Source: an uncultured archaeon
GTDB lineage: Archaea; Nanobdellota; Nanobdellia; Woesearchaeales; ARS49
Length of the DNA: 10,177 nucleotides
Reading direction: 5' to 3'
Assembly (NCBI GenBank): GCA_902385765.1
Contig: CABMGU010000005.1
Coordinates: forward strand, 1-10,177
Part shown: positions 6,465 to 10,177 of the stretch, piece after piece
Layout of the letters: each line of letters begins with the position of its first letter
Position numbering within the stretch: the first letter of the stretch is position 1
Notes under the pieces: model-generated
The model's input: the letters and a program-made list of their open reading frames with translations, nothing else
What the model was told of the DNA's origin: nothing
The model's database searches: none
Position numbers and translations under genes: made by a program

Positions 6465-7635
6465 CATAAGTCAAGAAATAAAAGACATTTCCAAAGGGGA
6501 AAGCGCTCAAGGCAAACTGCACAAACAATACGTAGAAGACAAACTAATGAATTCTGTGCTAGCTTCTGACAAAACAACAATGGAACACGCAGAACTAATA
6601 CACGAAGCAGCAAACAGAAGCATAGGAGCATTCACGCCAAGCTTATTGTTCACGCAAATGGTGCAGAATTTTTCCATCACAAAACAATTGCTTGGAGAAA
6701 AACTGATAAGACTGCTGACAGGGTATGACCCGAATTACATAGAGAAAAACCTGAAAATACCTGAGTTCAGAAAAGAACTCCAAAAAGCACTATACCAGAA
6801 CGTTGAGAAACTCAAAGAAGACAAACTCCTTGATAACGAAGGAATGATAACAGAAAAAGGAACAGAACTCGGAGCAATGGTCCTTGTAAAAGAGCTTGAC
6901 AATTTCATCACAAAAGACAAAATAGGCGAGAAAATAAGCAAGAAAACCTCACACTACGGAGAAAAAACCGACACGAGAAAATACAAACAAGGAGACAGGT
7001 ACAAAGACCTGAACCTGAAAAAATCCGTTCACGTGGCAATAAAAAGACAGCACAACAAGCTAATGGGAGACGACTTAATGACATCACAGCGCGAAGGAAA
7101 AGGAAAAGTCTCAGTAATATTCGCTCTGGACGCGTCAGCGAGTATGAAGGGTCAGAAGTTGGACACCTGCAAAAGAGCAGGCATAGCACTCGCTTACAAA
7201 GCAATAGAAGACAAGGATGATGTCGGAGTGGTAGTATTCGGAAGCGAAATCAAATCAGCAGTACCGCCAACACACGATTTTTCAGCAATACTCAACGCCA
7301 TTGCACACATCAAGGCAAGCAGGCAAACAGACTTCGCAGCAATGATAGCAAAAAGCGTGGAATTGTTTCCGGCAACAGGAGAAACCAAACACCTGATCAT
7401 ACTAACAGACGCACTGCCAACAGTTGGTCTTGAGCCGGAGAAAGAAACGCTGCAGGCAGTCAGCACAGCAAGAAGCGCAGGAATAACAGTATCAATGATA
7501 GGAGTACAATTAGACGAAGCAGGCGCAAAACTCGCAAGACAGATAACAAGAATAGGAGAAGGAAGATTCAGCCTTGTAAGAGACTTAGACCAGGTAGGAC
7601 ACATAGTGCTGGAAGACTATTACGCGGTGAGATGA
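6448..7635 (+). CDS. VWA (von Willebrand factor A) domain protein, AAA+ partner
   Basis: The frame stays open upstream to a TTG at 6412, but I prefer the GTG cluster at 6448-6456, giving about 395 residues and a 17-base overlap with the AAA+ gene. The N-terminal 215 residues are helical and charged and I do not recognise them. A VWA domain occupies about 219-395, with an intact MIDAS: DASASMKG (Asp228, Ser230, Ser232), Thr294 in RQTDF and Asp321 in LTDALP. This fits the ChlD/CobT/MoxR-associated VWA group, which couples metal-dependent protein binding to the AAA+ ring. No signal peptide is seen, so it is probably cytoplasmic. The final codons, encoding DYYAVR and a stop, recur at 8042-8062 downstream of the next gene, which suggests rearrangement at this 3' end. 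The start codon is the least certain part. Confidence 0.87.
   Translation: MVVAFDISQEIKDISKGESAQGKLHKQYVEDKLMNSVLASDKTTMEHAELIHEAANRSIGAFTPSLLFTQMVQNFSITKQLLGEKLIRLLTGYDPNYIEKNLKIPEFRKELQKALYQNVEKLKEDKLLDNEGMITEKGTELGAMVLVKELDNFITKDKIGEKISKKTSHYGEKTDTRKYKQGDRYKDLNLKKSVHVAIKRQHNKLMGDDLMTSQREGKGKVSVIFALDASASMKGQKLDTCKRAGIALAYKAIEDKDDVGVVVFGSEIKSAVPPTHDFSAILNAIAHIKASRQTDFAAMIAKSVELFPATGETKHLIILTDALPTVGLEPEKETLQAVSTARSAGITVSMIGVQLDEAGAKLARQITRIGEGRFSLVRDLDQVGHIVLEDYYAVR
7615..7635 (+). repeat. Direct repeat, left copy: 3' end of the VWA gene
   Basis: This stretch encodes Asp-Tyr-Tyr-Ala-Val-Arg-stop and pairs with 8042-8062. The copies share TACGCGGT and differ at four of seven codons (GAC/GAT, TAT/TAC, GTG/GTA, TGA/TAA), every change being synonymous. 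Confidence 0.7.
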
Positions 7636-7646
7636 TGGAGTAAATA

Positions 7647-7979
7647 TTATTTCCATTCTTCAAGAAATTCTTTATGTGCTTCATATGCATCTCTAGGCAA
7701 GGGAAGATCGCTTTTAGCATACAAATTTAGACAAAGCGTATTTCCATCATGTGGACCCATTGTTCTTTCGATTGCGACAACCCACACTGCTCTTTCTGGA
7801 CTTATATCCGGGTGCATTTTAAAGAATTTTTCGTTAGGTTCAAGTTCAATACTATAAATTCTACCTACGAGTCCAGTTTCCTCAACAATTTCTGCTAACG
7901 ATGCGGCAACAAGTGTACCATGCGCCTCCATGGCTCCATATCTTGCGGCTCTTAAAAATTCATCATTACGTGATTCCAT
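7647..7979 (-). CDS. Small hypothetical protein with a degenerate Nudix-like box
   Basis: The frame is open further upstream (TTG at 8000, ATG at 7994). The TATA box at 8002-8009 is only 11.5 bases from 7994 but exactly 26.5 from the ATG at 7979, so I choose 7979, giving 110 residues. Residues 16-38 align with the Nudix pattern Gx5Ex7REUxEExGU as GAMEAHG, then 7 residues, then AEIVEETGL. The first Glu is Gly and the Arg is Ala. Only about 15 residues precede the box, too few for the usual leading strands of a Nudix fold, so the protein may be truncated, inactive or unrelated. Codon use is T-rich on both strands and the A/C strand bias of neighbours is lost. With the flanking VWA 3'-end repeats this suggests acquisition. 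It converges on the VWA gene, with 11 bases between the stops. Confidence 0.6.
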   Translation of the reverse strand: MESRNDEFLRAARYGAMEAHGTLVAASLAEIVEETGLVGRIYSIELEPNEKFFKMHPDISPERAVWVVAIERTMGPHDGNTLCLNLYAKSDLPLPRDAYEAHKEFLEEWK

Positions 7980-8001
7980 ATTTTTATTTGCCATACGCAA
8001 C

Positions 8002-8009
8002 TATTTAAG
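8002..8009 (-). promoter_or_regulatory. TATA box for the small Nudix-like gene
   Basis: CTTAAATA on the minus strand is centred 26.5 bases before the ATG at 7979. It decides the start, because the upstream ATG at 7994 and TTG at 8000 are too close to be on the transcript. Confidence 0.55.
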
Positions 8010-8041
8010 TTTTATGCTTTTTGCTACCGTGAAGTGATGAT

Positions 8042-8062
8042 GATTACTACGCGGTAAGATAA
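8042..8062 (+). repeat. Direct repeat, right copy: relic VWA 3' end
   Basis: The codons GAT TAC TAC GCG GTA AGA TAA repeat the VWA C-terminus 427 bases downstream of the real one. A TGA at 8030-8032 closes the frame just upstream, so this is a remnant and not a gene. It lies just beyond the start and promoter of the small minus-strand gene. Confidence 0.7.
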
Positions 8063-8085
8063 TCACTCTGCCGTCATAACTTACC

Positions 8086-8093
8086 TTTTTAAA
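8086..8093 (+). promoter_or_regulatory. TATA box for the SpoIIM-family gene
   Basis: TTTTTAAA is centred 26.5 bases before the ATG at 8116, giving a leaderless transcript and supporting that start. Confidence 0.7.
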
Positions 8094-8115
8094 GCAGCAA
8101 ACGAAAGACACCAAT

Positions 8116-8961
8116 ATGGTCTTCGAAGAACTATACAGCGCAGAATTCCTGCATCGACATCCAGGATACGGATTTCTATTAGGAGTAGGATACACAATAC
8201 TGGGACTGTTCATAGCAATAATGATGTTTCCAAAAGACCCGGCACTGATAGCACTCGGAATAACCTGCTTGTTCTTAATGCCATCACTATCAAAACTAAC
8301 AAACAGCGATGAAATAACAAGCCAGAGAAAACCATCAGTCAAGCAGTTCTTCACAGATGTACTCCCCCACGCAAAAGTATACGCATCAATATTCTTCGGC
8401 ATATTCTTCACATTCGCATTCTTTGCAATAATGCTTCCATCACTAGCATCAGGACACCTGTTTCAAACACAGCTCGCAGTAGCAACAGGACAGGCAGCAA
8501 ACTTCAGCCCTTCATTATTCTGGGAATTATTCACCTGGAACTTACAAGTGCTTGGAATGAGCTTCCTGTTGTCTCTTGTTGCAGGAAACGGAGGAATAAT
8601 CTTCGTAGCCTGGAACGCAAGCGTCTGGGGAACAGTCTTCGGAAACCTTGCAAAAACAGCAGCACTGCAATCAACACTAAACCCAATCATCCTATTTGTG
8701 CTGATAATAATCAGCGTATTCCCGCACACATTCATGGAAGGACTGAGCTACATGCTCTCAGCAATCTCAGGAAGCTCACTATCAGACGGAATAGTAAAAC
8801 AAAAACTAATGTCAAAAGAGATGACAACAATACTAAAGTACAATCTGCTGCTGTTGTTAGTAGGTATAGGCGTACTTGCAATAGGAATGATGATAGAAAC
8901 ATACGTACTAGGCAACTTTGACCTGTACAGAAAGATAATCAATTTGGCATTCCCTAGATAA
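8116..8961 (+). CDS. SpoIIM-family (stage II sporulation protein M-like) membrane protein
   Basis: This 281-residue integral membrane protein has hydrophobic segments at about 18-37, 41-57, 88-108, 143-168, 189-203 and 242-264. The pattern matches the SpoIIM/DUF95 family (COG1300): the NxxV-type segment ending LVAGNGGIIFVAWNASVWG (154-172), followed by FPHTFMEGLSYMLSAISGS (202-220), where His204 and Glu208 occupy the family's conserved His-x3-Glu-like position. In sporulating bacteria SpoIIM is part of a peptidoglycan-remodelling complex. Archaea do not sporulate, and archaeal members are uncharacterised envelope proteins, so the bacterial name should not be read as function. The start is fixed by the TATA box at 8086-8093. 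Codons follow the local A/C-rich pattern, unlike the preceding small gene. Confidence 0.82.
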   Translation: MVFEELYSAEFLHRHPGYGFLLGVGYTILGLFIAIMMFPKDPALIALGITCLFLMPSLSKLTNSDEITSQRKPSVKQFFTDVLPHAKVYASIFFGIFFTFAFFAIMLPSLASGHLFQTQLAVATGQAANFSPSLFWELFTWNLQVLGMSFLLSLVAGNGGIIFVAWNASVWGTVFGNLAKTAALQSTLNPIILFVLIIISVFPHTFMEGLSYMLSAISGSSLSDGIVKQKLMSKEMTTILKYNLLLLLVGIGVLAIGMMIETYVLGNFDLYRKIINLAFPR

Positions 8962-8964
8962 TAA

Positions 8965-8972
8965 TATAAATA
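8965..8972 (+). promoter_or_regulatory. TATA box, probably the original phosphoesterase promoter
   Basis: TATAAATA overlaps the region just after the SpoIIM-family stop and is centred 24.5 bases before the ATG at 8993, the first copy of the phosphoesterase start. It now drives, if anything, the chimeric 43-codon frame and read-through of the inserted element. Confidence 0.5.
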
Positions 8973-8983
8973 GAAACAAAGTT

Positions 8984-9015
8984 CTAACTATCATGAAAAT
9001 ACTCGCATTCACAGA
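8984..9015 (+). repeat. Direct repeat, left copy: relic phosphoesterase start
   Basis: The 23 bases from ATG to ACAGA match 9190-9212 except for GCA/GCC, and the next base makes GAC/GAT, again synonymous. Nine less well conserved bases upstream (CTAACTATC versus CTAAATCGC) extend the match. The copies are 197 bases apart and flank the structured element. Confidence 0.85.
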
Positions 9016-9124
9016 CAAACTTTTAGAAAGTTTGATCAAAAGCGCTCCTCATCTCGGCTCCAGAAGCAATTTGACAGATATTTTCTTCGAAAATATGTTT
9101 AAGACTCTTCTCTCGCCTCAATGA
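8993..9124 (+). pseudogene. Chimeric 43-codon frame: phosphoesterase start running into the inserted element
   Basis: The first eight codons, encoding MKILAFTD, are those of the downstream phosphoesterase. From codon 9 the frame enters the structured element and stops at TGA 9122-9124. It has a TATA box at the right distance, so a short peptide could be made. The covarying hairpins below it and the stop in the matching frame of the other element copy argue against a conserved protein. I treat it as a remnant of the interrupted gene start. Confidence 0.55.
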
Positions 9125-9144
9125 TGTCGCGCAATTCAGGCTAG
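9016..9144 (-). repeat. Structured repeat element, copy 2 (putative ncRNA)
   Basis: This is the second copy of the element at 966-1095, about three quarters identical outside hairpin 3. Plus-strand hairpins are: CAAACTTT (9016-9023) with AAAGTTTG (9027-9034); TCAAA (9036-9040) with TTTGA (9070-9074), enclosing GCTCCT (9044-9049) with AGAAGC (9062-9067); and ATATTTTC (9078-9085) with GAAAATAT (9089-9096) around TTC. Relative to copy 1, hairpin 1 swaps a T-A pair for A-T, hairpin 3 changes almost every pair, and a wobble in hairpin 2 becomes G-C, all keeping pairing. The block ACTCTTCTCTC and the end TCAGG/CTAGC are conserved. The inner stem of hairpin 2 again pairs by U-G only on the minus strand. 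This copy is antisense to both neighbours and lies between duplicated phosphoesterase starts. Confidence 0.7.
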
Positions 9145-9159
9145 CCTTCACTCACAAAG

Positions 9160-9167
9160 CTTAAAAA
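9160..9167 (+). promoter_or_regulatory. TATA box for the phosphoesterase gene, possibly bidirectional
   Basis: CTTAAAAA is centred 26.5 bases before the ATG at 9190. Read on the minus strand it is TTTTTAAG, also TATA-like, and would start transcription near 9137, at the 5' end of the minus-strand reading of the structured element. Confidence 0.6.
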
Positions 9168-9180
9168 CAAAGCCATCTGA

Positions 9181-9212
9181 CTAAATCGCATGAAAATACT
9201 CGCCTTCACAGA
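9181..9212 (+). repeat. Direct repeat, right copy: functional phosphoesterase start
   Basis: This is the partner of 8984-9015. It continues into the intact gene, with codons 8-10 giving the metal-binding Asp-Leu-His. The left copy diverges immediately after the Asp codon. Confidence 0.85.
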
Positions 9213-9798
9213 TTTGCACGCAAACATAATAGCTTACGAAAAGCTAAAGAAAAAAGTCAAGAAATTCAAACCAGACATAATATTCTGCCTTGGAGATGTA
9301 TCTTTTTTTGAACAATACCTTGAACAAGTATTAAGAAAGCTGAACGAACTCAAAAAGCCGGTGTTCATCATACACGGAAACCACGAAACAGACACAATCC
9401 TGAAAAAACTCTGCCAAAGATACCCATACCTAATTTTCGCGCACAACAAAGTCACATCAGTAGGACCATATACCATAATAGCGCACGGCGGAGGAGGATT
9501 CTACACGCAAGGAAAATCAGCAAAAGACAAAGACTTTGAAAGACTGATAAAAAACAACAAGAAAAAACTGAGAGGCAAACTGATACTGCTGACACACGCT
9601 CCGCCAAGAAAGACAAAACTCGACCACATAAGCTGGGCAGGACACGTAGGCTGTGAAAGCTATGCAGAATTCATAAGAAAATACAAGCCGGTCATCGCAT
9701 TATCCGGCCATCTGCACGAAAACTTCAGAAAACAACAGAAGAAAGGCAAAACAATAATCTGCAATCCAGGACCAGAAGGAATGGTATTCAGCATATGA
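9190..9798 (+). CDS. Calcineurin-like metallophosphoesterase
   Basis: This 202-residue protein has the five motifs of the calcineurin-like phosphoesterase fold: TDLH (Asp8, His10), CLGDVS (Asp36), HGNHET (Asn64, His65), LTHAPP (His136) and SGHLHE (His174, His176). These residues form a dinuclear metal site that hydrolyses phosphomonoesters or diesters. The size matches the small archaeal stand-alone members (the YfcE/MJ0936-like or Icc-like group). There is no signal peptide or extra domain, so it is probably cytoplasmic. The substrate is not readable. The TATA box at 9160-9167 fixes the ATG at 9190. The gene start is duplicated upstream around an inserted element, so its promoter has probably been replaced. 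The stop overlaps the next start by ATGA, indicating an operon with the MFS gene. Confidence 0.94.
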   Translation: MKILAFTDLHANIIAYEKLKKKVKKFKPDIIFCLGDVSFFEQYLEQVLRKLNELKKPVFIIHGNHETDTILKKLCQRYPYLIFAHNKVTSVGPYTIIAHGGGGFYTQGKSAKDKDFERLIKNNKKKLRGKLILLTHAPPRKTKLDHISWAGHVGCESYAEFIRKYKPVIALSGHLHENFRKQQKKGKTIICNPGPEGMVFSI

Positions 9799-10177
9799 AC
9801 AGAAAAATACTTCTTACAAACGCAGGACTCTGGGCAGCATTTGACGGACTCACATCAGCGTACCTGGTAGCATTTGCACTGGCTCTCGGAGCATCAAACG
9901 TGGTAGTAGGACTGCTCGGAGCAGTGCCGTGGCTGGCGTACATAATAACACAATTACCAGGCTCAGAACTCGTACAACATTTCGCAAGAAAAAAAATCTA
10001 TGTGCTCTTCAGCCTCGGCAGACTTTTATGGATACCAATACTTGCAGCCCCATTTTTGTTCAAAGAGCCAATACTGATGATAATCACATTCTACCTGCTT
10101 GTAAAACTCTGCGAAAGCATAACAGACCCTGCATACACGTCGATGCTTGCAGATATGATACCTTCAACACACATGGG
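9795..10177 (+). CDS. Major facilitator superfamily transporter (N-terminal part, 3' end outside window)
   Basis: The ATG at 9795 overlaps the phosphoesterase stop in ATGA, so translation is probably coupled. The 127 visible codons contain about four hydrophobic helices (roughly 8-33, 36-54, 67-86 and 88-108). They begin NAGLWAAFDGLTSAYLVAFA and end in DPAYTSMLADMIP, a pattern seen in helices 1-4 of MFS proteins. The basic loop FARKKIY (64-70) between helices 2 and 3 corresponds to the MFS signature A position, though the full GxxxDRxGRR form is not present. The substrate is unknown. Confidence 0.75.
   Translation, partial: MNRKILLTNAGLWAAFDGLTSAYLVAFALALGASNVVVGLLGAVPWLAYIITQLPGSELVQHFARKKIYVLFSLGRLLWIPILAAPFLFKEPILMIITFYLLVKLCESITDPAYTSMLADMIPSTHM

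Noticed and set aside
5255..6631. 458-codon minus-strand open frame opposite the AAA+ gene
   Set aside because: The plus-strand frame carries Walker A, Walker B and sensor motifs. The minus-strand translation is Ser/Cys/Phe-rich, typical of a shadow of A/C-rich codons.
5451..7635. Magnesium or cobalt chelatase (ChlI/ChlD, CobS/CobT)
   Set aside because: Motifs fit the wider MoxR/chelatase clade, but no tetrapyrrole or cobalamin genes are present, and AAA+/VWA pairs of unknown client are common.
8116..8961. Evidence for sporulation or peptidoglycan metabolism from the SpoIIM-family gene
   Set aside because: Archaea do not form endospores and the family is widespread in non-sporulating organisms. 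No other sporulation gene is seen.
9016..9144. Conserved small protein encoded in the structured repeat
   Set aside because: The matching frame has an early stop in the other copy, and differences between copies preserve base pairing rather than amino acids, most clearly in hairpin 3.
1..10177. tRNA or rRNA genes, CRISPR arrays, IS transposase or integrase
   Set aside because: I saw no cloverleaf, rRNA motifs, regularly spaced repeats or recombinase-like frames on either strand by eye.

Overview
The window reads as archaeal chromosome, probably from a DPANN-type lineage such as Woesearchaeota. That lineage call is an inference from gene content and architecture, not from a marker tree. The archaeal evidence is an archaeal-type topoisomerase I with three C-terminal zinc ribbons, a secreted Lon-like S16 protease of the archaeal type, and TATA boxes (TTTAAATA, TTTTTAAA, CTTAAAAA) centred about 24 to 30 bases upstream of ATG. 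That spacing implies leaderless or nearly leaderless mRNAs. Only one gene (5141) has a strong, well-spaced Shine-Dalgarno.

Layout. On the minus strand, 1-927 is the N-terminal part of a signal-peptide Lon-like protease and 1093-3285 is topA. They are separated by a roughly 130-base structured element (966-1095). A divergent promoter region (3286-3400) leads into a plus-strand block. This block holds a UbiB/ABC1-family kinase-like membrane protein (3401-5023), a strongly folded intergenic element (5036-5118), a very basic phasin-like small protein (5141-5416), a MoxR/ChlI-type AAA+ ATPase (5451-6464) overlapping a VWA-domain protein (6448-7635), a short minus-strand gene with a decayed Nudix-like box (7647-7979), a SpoIIM-family membrane protein (8116-8961), a calcineurin-like phosphoesterase (9190-9798), and the start of an MFS transporter (9795 to the edge).

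Two places show gene ends duplicated around inserted DNA. The last codons and stop of the VWA gene recur 427 bases downstream, beyond the short minus-strand gene. The promoter-proximal start of the phosphoesterase gene occurs twice, 197 bases apart, with a second copy of the structured element between. In both cases the base differences between the in-frame coding copies are all synonymous. The two structured elements (966-1095 and 9016-9144) share three hairpins with compensatory base changes, and their G-U pairs favour an RNA read from the minus strand. This is the most interesting unexplained signal here.

The plus strand is rich in A and C through genes on both strands, so codon choice follows strand. 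The short gene at 7647-7979 breaks the pattern, which fits recent acquisition. Functionally, the AAA+/VWA pair forms a likely chaperone-like unit. UbiB and the phasin-like protein may form a membrane or lipid-associated pair. The other genes look like independent housekeeping or envelope functions. No intergenic stretch exceeds 300 bases.
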